DNA of 64,000 nt, from NCBI GenBank assembly GCA_900548005.1, contig URIZ01000003.1, forward strand, positions 58,418 to 122,417. Reading direction: 5' to 3'. The position numbers and the translations under genes are program-made. Every line of letters begins with the position of its first letter. Position 1 is the stretch's first letter. Shown piece after piece: positions 57,313 through 64,000 of the stretch. The stretch comes from an uncultured Eubacteriales bacterium (GTDB taxonomy: Bacteria; Bacillota; Clostridia; Christensenellales; CAG-917). The notes under the pieces were generated by a model. The model was not told the DNA's origin. It saw only the letters and a list, made by a program, of their open reading frames with translations, and did not search any database.

Positions 57313-60006
57313 TCACTCTTCGTCTTTGCGAATTTCAGGCTTTGCGCTTATGTCAAGCTCATCCCCAAACGGATCGACAATGCCGCTGCCGTCCGCAAAC
57401 GTTATGCCTCCGACACCCACTTTGTCTTCGTCCACCACGTCAAACGTGCGGTTCTTTCCGCTCGGCAAGGTGTATTTTTGATTGAGCGTCGTCGCACTCA
57501 AATCCCACGGATTTCTCTTCTCTTTTGGCGCAAGGCGAATCTTGGGCTTACTCTCGCTCTCCGCTTTGACGGCTTTGTCTTCGGCGTTGTCCTTTTGCTC
57601 GCTCTCGTTCGCTTTTTGCTCGCCTACGCTCGCTTTGTCGGTGACGTTTTCAGCGGCTTTTTCTTCCGTTTTGACGCTTTCGCCGTCCTTGTTCTCGGCA
57701 ACGTCGTTTTCGCCGTCCACAACGTCTTTCACGCCGTTTTCGGTGTCGTTTTGCTCGTTTTGTTCGATCTTGTTCTTGCGAGTGTACTTTCTCTTGGGCT
57801 TGTTCTCGTCCTTATGTTCGAGATTGCCGAGATTTGCGCCCTCGCCCCACGGAGTTACGCCGTCTTCTTTCTTGACGTGCACTTCACCCACCGCAACTTT
57901 GTTCTCGTCAACGAGAGTCAAATCCACGTGTCTATGCTTCGGCTCTGCCCACGGATCGATTTTTTCGTCCTTGGAGATGCGGATATGCTCTTTCTTCTTG
58001 TCGGCTTTCTCGTCAAGGCTCTCTTGCGGCTTGACTTCTTGCTCTTCGGCAGGCTCTTCGGACACCGATTGCTTTGGCAATTCGATCTTGCCCTTCGTCT
58101 TTGCCCTTGCCACCAACGGTACGTCGCCTTCAAGCGGCGCAACCGCGTCTATCGCATCGAGCGCATTGTCGATCTTGTCGTTGCGGCGCGCTCTCTTCAA
58201 GCGGTCTTTTTCCATCTCGTCAATGGATTTGTTGATGCCTTCAACGTCCTTGTCGTCAAACTCGAGATTCTCGTTCTTGTCGTATTCGATACGCTTTTCT
58301 TGCTCTTTTTGGGCTTTTTGGGCATCTTGTTGCGCTTTGAGCTCGGCAAGACGCTTTTCTTCTTCGGCTTTCTTGCGTTCGTTCGCGATTTTCGCCTTTT
58401 GGAAACTGAACGGATCTATGCCCAGCGCATCCTTATCGAGAGCCAAATTCAAGTTCTTTTCAATCTCTTCACGCTGCTTTTTGAACGCTTCCGCACGCTT
58501 TTGGATGTCTTCTCTGCGGCGGCGAATACGCTCTTGTCTGTCCCTTTCTTCCAATTCTTCCTGCTTTATGCGGCGATAGGAATTAAGACAGCGATCGATT
58601 GCGTCCTTGACCTTGATGATCTCTTCTTGCTTGATCTTGTCGTCGTCGGGACGCTTGAATATCTTGCGCACTTCAAACAAGTGCTGATCGAATTTTTCCG
58701 CATCCGGTTCGAGATCCACTTCTTCCTGATCGGCTTTGGGCGGCATCTCTTTGAAACGCTCCACTTCAACGGGACGTTCCACAACCACTTCCGTTTCGAT
58801 TTCTTGCGGTTTTTCGATTTCCTTTTCTTTTTCAAGCTCTTGCTTTTCTTCCTGTTGTTCTTGCTCTTGTTTCTCTTCGGGCGGTATTTCCTTTTCCGCC
58901 TCTTCGTTTTCTTCGGGTTTTACTTCCTGAATGTTGTCTTGCTCTTCTTCGTTTTCTTTCTGATCTTCCAGCTTTTGCGCGTACTCGTCACGGTCGATCT
59001 TGTCCTTCTCAAAGTCCATATTTCCAACACGCAAGAAATCGGCAAACTCCTTGTCTTCCATGTCGAAATTGGTCTCGCACTGATCGTACAAACTCTCAAA
59101 CACCATAGTGTTGAGCGTCACCATACTGCGCAATCTTTGCTCGCTTTCTGTGTCGATGGGATAGTCTTCCACTTCGTCCGACGTCGAAAAACCGCCCGTC
59201 TGCTGATAGGTTTCGATAAACTGCCAAAGCGTGAGTGCTTTCTTGAAGTTCGGCTCTTTCAAAATGACGTTCGTACGCATAATAGGCGGACGCACGGGAG
59301 CGGAATTTCTCATCGATTTTGCAAAAGACGATGACAAAAAGTCGGTGATAATGCGATCTATCTTGGCAACGCGCTCTATCTTGGTGAGCGTGTCGGGATC
59401 AAGCCTCATCACTTCGTCAAAGCTGAGTTGCGCATAATATTCCGTGCGATAAGTCACCTTTTTGCTCGGCAAATTGAAACGCGACTCCACGTCGAGTTCA
59501 AGCACGTCCTGCGTTGCGGACGCCTTCTTGATCTTGTCATAGCGCATCGTGACAAAGTCTTTGAGTTTGAGAAGCAAAGTGTAGATAAAACGGTTTTCGT
59601 AAATCTCAAAAGACTCTTCTTTTGTGATATTGAGAATTTTAGACGGCGTGACATCCCCCGTTTTTTCGTCCACCTTGGATATCATGTTGGTGTGCTGTGC
59701 AAGAAATTTGACCGACTCTGTGGATATACTTCTTGCAAGCGACACGTCCACGATGTCTTCTTCTTGGACGATAAACTTTCTCGGGTTACGCACGATGGTG
59801 TCAAGGTTTGGCAAAATGCCTTCGATGGTGTCGATCCAGTCAAGCGAAATGTCTTGAATCAAGCGTTTTTTCGCAAGTTTGAAGACGGAAGACCCCTTGT
59901 CCACCCTTTTTTTGAATTGCTCATAAAAGCTCTCGTTGCCGAGAACGGAAACAATCTTATTTGCGTACTGCTTGTACACTTCTCTTGTGATCTTGTTGTC
60001 TTCCAT
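57313..60006 (-). CDS. DUF2357 family protein with long charged coiled-coil region, 897 residues
   Basis: Residues 1-330 resemble DUF2357, a family linked to McrBC-type AAA+ ATPases: VRNPRKFIVQEEDIV, ISTESVKFLAQHTNMI, ILNITKEESFEIYENRFIYT, and KKALTLWQFIETY. Residues 330-640 are strongly charged (Lys, Glu, Arg, Gln) with heptad-like coiled coil. The C-terminus holds two related modules (about 683-728 and 826-886) of the form DPW...VDENKVAVGEVHV...TPWGEGANLG. No PD-(D/E)xK nuclease motif was found, unlike typical DUF2357 or McrC proteins. There is no signal peptide. An S26B gene follows and the McrB-like gene precedes, separated by two nested repeats. The role is unknown: a scaffold or effector partner of the ATPase is inferred. 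Confidence 0.8.
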   Translation of the reverse strand: MEDNKITREVYKQYANKIVSVLGNESFYEQFKKRVDKGSSVFKLAKKRLIQDISLDWIDTIEGILPNLDTIVRNPRKFIVQEEDIVDVSLARSISTESVKFLAQHTNMISKVDEKTGDVTPSKILNITKEESFEIYENRFIYTLLLKLKDFVTMRYDKIKKASATQDVLELDVESRFNLPSKKVTYRTEYYAQLSFDEVMRLDPDTLTKIERVAKIDRIITDFLSSSFAKSMRNSAPVRPPIMRTNVILKEPNFKKALTLWQFIETYQQTGGFSTSDEVEDYPIDTESEQRLRSMVTLNTMVFESLYDQCETNFDMEDKEFADFLRVGNMDFEKDKIDRDEYAQKLEDQKENEEEQDNIQEVKPEENEEAEKEIPPEEKQEQEQQEEKQELEKEKEIEKPQEIETEVVVERPVEVERFKEMPPKADQEEVDLEPDAEKFDQHLFEVRKIFKRPDDDKIKQEEIIKVKDAIDRCLNSYRRIKQEELEERDRQERIRRRREDIQKRAEAFKKQREEIEKNLNLALDKDALGIDPFSFQKAKIANERKKAEEEKRLAELKAQQDAQKAQKEQEKRIEYDKNENLEFDDKDVEGINKSIDEMEKDRLKRARRNDKIDNALDAIDAVAPLEGDVPLVARAKTKGKIELPKQSVSEEPAEEQEVKPQESLDEKADKKKEHIRISKDEKIDPWAEPKHRHVDLTLVDENKVAVGEVHVKKEDGVTPWGEGANLGNLEHKDENKPKRKYTRKNKIEQNEQNDTENGVKDVVDGENDVAENKDGESVKTEEKAAENVTDKASVGEQKANESEQKDNAEDKAVKAESESKPKIRLAPKEKRNPWDLSATTLNQKYTLPSGKNRTFDVVDEDKVGVGGITFADGSGIVDPFGDELDISAKPEIRKDEE

Positions 60007-60083
60007 ACTTTTATGATTTCGTGTTTATAGTCGGCTCGCGATTGCAATTAATAATTAATAATGAATAATTAATAATTGCGGTG

Positions 60084-60165
60084 CGGGCGCAAAAAAGTTT
60101 GTCGTTTCGTTTCCACGAGATCCTTCGATACTCTCAGGATGACAAAGTTTTTTGGGTTGCGCCCG
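60084..60165. repeat. MITE-like repeat with CGGGCGCAA ends
   Basis: CGGGCGCAA (60084-60092) and TTGCGCCCG (60157-60165) are exact inverted ends. The core GTTTCGTTTCCACGAGATCC and CTCAGGATGAC is the reverse complement of 63740-63781, and the left half matches 22412-22450. Confidence 0.7.
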
Positions 60166-60300
60166 AAACGAAAACTAATTCGGAGTGTACTTATTAACGG
60201 ACTGTGCAGCTTCGAAGACGGAATTGGAGCCGCAATGGCGGCGACCGCATCGAGCAAAGGGAAAACTTTCATTCCCGATACAGCTCGCAAAAAAGCGGAG
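60166..60300. other. Non-coding spacer with AACGGACTGTGC repeat
   Basis: ACGGACTGTGCAGCTTCGAAG at 60195-60215 matches 21943-21963 with few changes (read in two parts here: ACGGACTGTGC and TTCGAAG). No gene was recognised between the MITE-like repeat and nested copy D1. Confidence 0.4.
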
Positions 60301-60404
60301 TATTTTGATGCTATGCAAGGAAGTTGTGTTCTTTTGCAAGCCTAACGTACTTGTTGTACGTGACTTGCAAAAAGAATGTGACTGACGCAGCATAGCGCAA
60401 AATA
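60301..60404. repeat. Nested stem-loop repeat, copy D1
   Basis: Outer TATTTTG (60301-60307) with CAAAATA (60398-60404); GCTATG with CATAGC. Inner stem CTTTTGCAAG-CCTA-ACGTAC with GTACGT-GA-CTTGCAAAAAG. Conserved TGACGCAG precedes the right arm. Confidence 0.8.
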
Positions 60405-60416
60405 ATACGCTTTTCC

Positions 60417-60541
60417 CTAAAATGCGATAAACGGATGAAGAACAAGAAAGGGGCGTTGACATAGACAGGAGCGTACTTGCTGTACGTGACTGTTTAGGGA
60501 AAAGCCGCTGACGCAGTTGTTCGCCGTTTAGCACATTTTAG
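60417..60541. repeat. Nested stem-loop repeat, copy D2 (overlaps the McrB-like gene stop)
   Basis: Outer CTAAAATG (60417-60424) plus TAAACGG (60428-60434) pairs with CCGTTTA (60524-60530) plus CATTTTAG (60534-60541). The TAA stop of the AAA+ gene lies in this stem. It contains GATGAAGAACAAGAAA and TGACGCAGTTGTTCGCC and an inner GCGTAC/GTACGT hairpin. GCTTTTCCCTAAA (60409-60421) also pairs with TTTAGGGAAAAGC (60493-60505), an alternative fold. Confidence 0.8.
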
Positions 60542-62055
60542 AAGAGTTTCTTTAATCTGTTGATATACTCCTTGCTCTCTTGCATATTCTCTTCACCGAA
60601 GAGTTCGCTGAGATAAAGGATAAGACCGTCGATCTCGTCACGGATGTAGGACAAGTTGAGCGATTCGAACTTACGGAAGATCTTGTTGCAAAGCACGTAG
60701 TCAAGACCATCGATTTCCGTGCCGCCGCAGCCCACGTATGACGGAACGAACTCTTTGAGCTGTTTCACGATACGGTTGCCAAACGCAAGGCGGAAGTGTT
60801 CGATGACGTAGTCGTCAAGCATATTGACTTTGTCGAGAATGTCTTGCGACACCTTGTATATCTCTTGCGACTCTTTGAACATCGCTTCAAGGTGCTTGTA
60901 GCTGATGAAGATATTGTCCGCCCACGGCGCGTCGAAAGGCACGCCCTTGCTGTTGATGTTGATAGGCATAGCACGGTCGTAAACCTTATCCGATATAGCA
61001 AACGTCGAGTCGTCGTTGTTTGCCGTGCCGATAAACCACATGTTTTGCGGGAGTCTGAAACGGCCTTTGTCGATATGCTTAGGGTCGTTTGGCCAACCGG
61101 ACGGAACAAGGTCGACAATCCACTCGTCACGTGACGGCATTTCGAGAATTGACAACATTTCCGCGAAATAGTACTCGACACGCGCGATGTTCATTTCGTC
61201 AAGAACGGTGAGATAGATCTGATCGTTCCAAGTGGCCTCGTACATTTTTTTGAGCACTTCGGTTTCGTTGAAACGCTTTGTAAATTCGTTGAAGTATCCG
61301 AAAAGCTCCGTACGGTCACGCCAAGACGGCTGCACGGACGCGATAGTTGCGGGGTTGTTCAAGAAAATACCCATAGCGTGCGGAAGCGACGTTTTACCTG
61401 TACCGGAAATACCCTGCAAAATCATCAAACGCGACGTGGACATACCTGCTATAAACAAGCGGATGATACGCGGATTGTAGTATAGGCGCATACGCGAGCA
61501 AGCGAAGTTGCGGAAACGATCGCAAAGCTCGGGGAGCGTGATCTCGTCATCGTAGACGGGCGGAACGTAGTTCTCGTAAATCTTGTCGATTTCGGTGAGT
61601 TTGTAGAAACGGGACTCGCCTGTTGGCGACTGCTCTTCCTTCTTTTGTTCGCCTTCTTCCCCTTCTTCGCCTTCGTAGTTGCCGATATCGCTGACTCTCA
61701 TGCCGAGAATACGGTCTTTTTCAGCGGACATTTTGATGATTTGCTTTTTGAGATTGGCGCATTCTTCCACGAGATCCTGCGGCAAAACCTTGGCTTTGGA
61801 GAGCCTTGCGAGTTTGCGCAAGCCAAGCGCGATAAGCACAATAATCGCAATTATAACTGCAAAAATAAGTATTATGAAAATGATAGCGACAGCCCATTCT
61901 CCCGCGCCGAAGTATTGGGTGTAGTTCTTGAAAGCGTCGGCATACCCCTCGTTGTAGAAGATATGCAAAAAGCCCCAGAATATACTCCCGATCCCCTTGT
62001 CGTAGAATGCGCCCAAAAACGCTTTGAGAAATTCAAATACAAGATTGATATTCAT
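60538..62055 (-). CDS. McrB-like/MoxR-like AAA+ ATPase with N-terminal membrane helix
   Basis: The 505-residue protein starts with an amphipathic segment, then a strong membrane helix (about 53-78), a basic stop and an acidic linker (about 120-145). The AAA+ domain has Walker A GISGTGKT (215-222), Walker B YLTVLDEMN (D286, E287), the NxD-type sensor region FIGTANNDDS (343-350) and an arginine in VYDRAMPI. NxD after GT(M/A)N is typical for McrB-family NTPases. The membrane anchor is unusual for this group. No DNA-binding N-terminal domain is present. The partner is probably the DUF2357 protein 530 bases downstream on the same strand. No ribosome binding site is visible before the ATG. Confidence 0.85.
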   Translation of the reverse strand: MNINLVFEFLKAFLGAFYDKGIGSIFWGFLHIFYNEGYADAFKNYTQYFGAGEWAVAIIFIILIFAVIIAIIVLIALGLRKLARLSKAKVLPQDLVEECANLKKQIIKMSAEKDRILGMRVSDIGNYEGEEGEEGEQKKEEQSPTGESRFYKLTEIDKIYENYVPPVYDDEITLPELCDRFRNFACSRMRLYYNPRIIRLFIAGMSTSRLMILQGISGTGKTSLPHAMGIFLNNPATIASVQPSWRDRTELFGYFNEFTKRFNETEVLKKMYEATWNDQIYLTVLDEMNIARVEYYFAEMLSILEMPSRDEWIVDLVPSGWPNDPKHIDKGRFRLPQNMWFIGTANNDDSTFAISDKVYDRAMPININSKGVPFDAPWADNIFISYKHLEAMFKESQEIYKVSQDILDKVNMLDDYVIEHFRLAFGNRIVKQLKEFVPSYVGCGGTEIDGLDYVLCNKIFRKFESLNLSYIRDEIDGLILYLSELFGEENMQESKEYINRLKKLF

Positions 62056-62317
62056 GGTATAACTCGTTGAATTCGGCGACCACCCCTATGGTGCCGACGT
62101 CCTTTCCGAAAGGACGGATTTTGCGAGCAGTATATCTGACTTTATGTTCGAGCAAGGCAAAGAAGTCAGCGGCGGCGAAAAGTATGTGGTTATGCAAAGT
62201 TTTCTCAAAGCCCGGATAGGCTCGAAGAGAGAACGGAGCAAACCTAATAACACCGTAGCGCGCGCCATTTTTTATATCATAGATATAATGTCGCAAAAAT
62301 ATAGTCGAATGGCGCAT
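62033..62317 (-). CDS. Possible small gene or decayed frame between S26B copy 2 and the AAA+ gene
   Basis: A 94-residue frame (containing YGVIRFAPFSLRAYPGFEK and FALLEHKVRYTARKIRPFG) overlaps the start of the AAA+ gene by 23 bases. It has no ribosome binding site and starts inside the hairpin GGCGCATGA-ATTC-TCATGCGCC (62312-62333). It may instead be the leader of the AAA+ gene. It contains another hairpin GTCCTTTC/GAAAGGAC (about 62100-62116). Confidence 0.25.
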   Translation of the reverse strand: MRHSTIFLRHYIYDIKNGARYGVIRFAPFSLRAYPGFEKTLHNHILFAAADFFALLEHKVRYTARKIRPFGKDVGTIGVVAEFNELYHEYQSCI

Positions 62318-62345
62318 GAATTCTCATGCGCCAAAAACGTCACGA

Positions 62346-63302
62346 TTATTCTTGTTGATGATCGTCGCTTGCAGGAGCGTCGCTTTCTTGGGACTTGTCG
62401 TCAAGCACAACTTCATCGCCGCTTTGAGCAGAATCTCCGCCCTGTTGCAAGGACGCAAGATATTCTTGCGCAAGACGACGCTTTTCTTCGTCCGAAAGGC
62501 TGTCAACCGTCACCACTTGTTGAGCTTGCACCTTGCGTTGATTTTCAAGTTTTGCAATGACAATGGTGCGGATAAGCACAAATGCGTAGATCACAAACAA
62601 AAGGATGAGCGGAAGCACGACCACGCAGAAGAAACGCACTTTTTGGCTTGCGCCGAAGTGTTCGGTGTCCTGAATCCAGTTGGAGAAACCGCCCACGCCT
62701 TTGAGCATTTTGCCGCTTGTGAAAGTGCCGTCTTCATTCACCTTGCCCCACGTTGCGACAATTGCGCTCGCTTGCACGTTTTCGGTGCTGCCAATGACGT
62801 CCGCATTGCGATCGTCTTTGTCTTTGAGCAGTTCCGCCGCGGCGTCTTGCCATGTGGAAGATTGATGATCACCGCGCGTTGTGTAGCTGCTCACTTCGCC
62901 TGCATCGGTTCTGTTGATAGCAACGATTCTGTGGGTGTTGAAGATTTGATAACGTCCCGAAGATGTGGAAACAGTCGTGCGGAAAGTCACAACTTGACCG
63001 ACTTTGAGCGACTTTGCGTTTGCCGAATCGAGTGCGGTCGCAATTATGACGTCGTCGGGCGAGAACGTGGGAGCCATAGAGTCGGTGGCAACGTTGAGAT
63101 AAATCTTGTCACCGAATCTTGTGAGATGATCGTCGTTCGTTGCGCTTGCGATTGTGAAAATCGCGACCACCAAAGCAAACACTATGACGACGATGCAAAC
63201 GCCCGTCGCAACCCAATTGAGAATGGATCTGACCTTCTGTTGCTTTGGAGAGAGTTCTTTTTTCTCTTTCGCTTTTTGAGCGAACTTTTCTTTGAGATTC
63301 AT
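62346..63302 (-). CDS. Signal peptidase I of the Ser-His (S26B, SipW/ER) type, copy 2
   Basis: The 318-residue protein has an N-terminal charged cytoplasmic part, a helix at about 29-54, S75 (VATDSMAPTF), H124 (FNTHRIVAI) and GD at 144-145. An insertion of about 60 residues precedes the second helix (about 235-255). The cytoplasmic tail includes VDSLSDEEKRRLAQEYL, echoing the tail motif of copy 1. ATG at 63302 with GCAGG upstream is used. It is first in the cluster, with a strong promoter 190 bases upstream. It probably processes surface proteins encoded elsewhere. Confidence 0.88.
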   Translation of the reverse strand: MNLKEKFAQKAKEKKELSPKQQKVRSILNWVATGVCIVVIVFALVVAIFTIASATNDDHLTRFGDKIYLNVATDSMAPTFSPDDVIIATALDSANAKSLKVGQVVTFRTTVSTSSGRYQIFNTHRIVAINRTDAGEVSSYTTRGDHQSSTWQDAAAELLKDKDDRNADVIGSTENVQASAIVATWGKVNEDGTFTSGKMLKGVGGFSNWIQDTEHFGASQKVRFFCVVVLPLILLFVIYAFVLIRTIVIAKLENQRKVQAQQVVTVDSLSDEEKRRLAQEYLASLQQGGDSAQSGDEVVLDDKSQESDAPASDDHQQE

Positions 63303-63472
63303 GATAAACCTGCCTGATTGATGCTTCTCCGCTTCCGCCCGAGACTTATTGCCACACACCGCGCCAAAAGCGCAGCCGAGAGATCAGCGAATGACTATTG
63401 ACGTCGTGCGAGCCATGCTTGTTGCCCTTAAACGGATAATATCCGCTCCGCTCGCCCGATTTTGCTGAAACG

Positions 63473-63488
63473 CATAGTTATACAACTA
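63473..63488. promoter_or_regulatory. Palindrome at the start site of the S26B/AAA+ cluster
   Basis: ATAGTT, four bases, AACTAT lies just downstream of the -10 box, so a regulator bound there would block initiation. The function is inferred from position. Confidence 0.4.
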
Positions 63489-63498
63489 TACATATTGT

Positions 63499-63527
63499 AT
63501 TGTAACTTATCGCGCGCACGATGTCAA
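63499..63527 (-). promoter_or_regulatory. Strong promoter of the S26B/AAA+/DUF2357 cluster
   Basis: TTGACA (63522-63527), 17-base spacer and TACAAT (63499-63504) on the minus strand. A leader of about 190 bases precedes the start codon at 63302. Confidence 0.8.
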
Positions 63528-63640
63528 CAGCAAAAATCGCAAAACCGCCCAAAATCGACTGAAAATGTCACAACAACGCACAATCGCCCCCATAATGTGC
63601 GATTTTTTTAGTTTTACGCGAAAAAGTCTGCGACATTGTC

Positions 63641-63712
63641 ACAGCGAGCGGAGCGAGCCACGCAGAGTTGCGACCGACAGCGAGCAAAGTGAGCCACGCA
63701 GAGTTGCGACTT
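63641..63712. repeat. 36-base tandem repeat, two units
   Basis: Units 63641-63676 and 63677-63712 both read ACAGCGAGC..., GAGCCACGCAGAGTTGCGAC. Non-coding. Confidence 0.8.
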
Positions 63713-63739
63713 GAATTGTCATAGCGAGCCGCACTTATT

Positions 63740-63850
63740 GTCATCCTGAGCTTGTCGAAGGATCTCGTGGAAACGAAACGTCACTATATGTGTGTCATTT
63801 CACATCATTCCGCTCCCGCGAGATTGCCACGCTGACGCTCGCAATGACAA
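63740..63850. repeat. Modules of dispersed repeats (TGTCATCCTGAGC and GAGATTGCC...GCAATGACA)
   Basis: 63740-63781 is the reverse complement of 60101-60143. 63819-63850 matches the core of 22440-22478. No gene was recognised from 63528 to 64000. Confidence 0.7.
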
Positions 63851-63919
63851 CAGGGTTTTGCGACAAAACGCGAGCGGAGCTAGCCAATCTTTGCGAAAAA
63901 ACGCGAGCGGAGCGAGCCA

Positions 63920-64000
63920 CCAAGCCGATAATTTGGCGAAACTGCGGCATGAGCATTTATCCGTGTATGGACTGATAGCAAAGATTTTCTGCGCGGTTAG
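63920..64000. repeat. Dispersed 82-base repeat, copy 2 (runs off the window)
   Basis: CCAAGCCGATAATTTGGCG to CTGCGCGGTTAG matches 35473-35554 with few changes. Confidence 0.75.

Noticed and set aside
57478..59334. 618-residue plus-strand frame opposite the DUF2357 gene
   Set aside because: Leu/Phe-rich sequence is the complement of Lys/Glu/Arg codons of the coiled coil; no start signals.
60538..62055. Classical McrBC restriction system
   Set aside because: No DNA-binding domain on the ATPase, a membrane helix instead, and no nuclease motif seen in the DUF2357 partner. The family link is kept but not the function.
63641..63712. CRISPR array
   Set aside because: Two directly abutting 36-base units without spacers and no cas genes; a simple tandem repeat.

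Overview
The window reads as chromosomal DNA of an anaerobic Gram-positive bacterium, most likely an uncultured member of the Clostridia (Bacillota). The evidence is the CIRCE-controlled hrcA-grpE-dnaK-dnaJ operon continuing into prmA-rsmE-mtaB-hinT, SepF, a PdaB-type deacetylase, the dprA-topA-trmFO-hslV-hslU order, an NfnAB ferredoxin:NADP oxidoreductase, RsfS next to NadD/YqeK, strong AGGAGG-type ribosome binding sites and sigma-A promoters with 17-base spacers. The exact lineage cannot be fixed from sequence alone. Nearly all genes lie on the minus strand. No rRNA, CRISPR array, prophage, integrase or complete insertion sequence was seen.

Layout. 1-104: start of an ArsR regulator. 412-4956: very large, membrane-anchored protein with two metallophosphoesterase domains. 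5061-5739: a remnant of the grpE/dnaK junction, a new 54-residue Cys/Asp-rich mini-protein and structured repeats. 5748-14153: heat-shock and rRNA/tRNA-modification operon. 14354-15116: a TIGR04076 gene and tRNA-Thr(CGT) with a duplicated 3' end. 15227-21706: ABC exporter, pseudouridine synthase, LspA, SepF, YggS and a clan GH-D glycosidase. 21707-22657: repeat-rich non-coding stretch. 22632-34444: SSB-like protein, deacetylase, Ddl, an unusual membrane MurF, hydrolase, RimI, TsaB, a RibU-TsaE fusion under an FMN riboswitch, RsfS and NadD-YqeK. 34500-44232: two unknown membrane or charged proteins, ObgE, NfnAB, Nth, DUF3343, a cysteine-desulfurase-like enzyme and an intracellular subtilase. 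44229-56026: GlyA, TrxA, RseC, HisS, HslUV, TrmFO, TopA, DprA and ComM. 56182-63527: the least familiar cluster.

The best candidate for an undescribed system is that last cluster. It has a signal peptidase of the Ser-His (S26B/SipW) type, an McrB-like AAA+ ATPase with its own transmembrane helix, an 897-residue DUF2357 protein with a long charged coiled-coil region and no visible nuclease motif, and a second S26B signal peptidase. All four are on the minus strand, start from one strong promoter with a long leader and end at a terminator. The two peptidases carry the same short motif in their cytoplasmic tails.

A second candidate is a family of nested stem-loop repeats (seven copies, one degenerate) that sit exactly at the 3' ends of minus-strand genes. 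The stems change sequence from copy to copy but keep pairing, and several copies include the stop codon of the neighbouring gene. Three genes (24302, nadD, nth) have a -10 box exactly six bases before the start codon, which predicts leaderless mRNAs. The riboflavin transporter RibU is fused in frame to the tRNA-modification ATPase TsaE, so an FMN riboswitch appears to control part of the t6A pathway.
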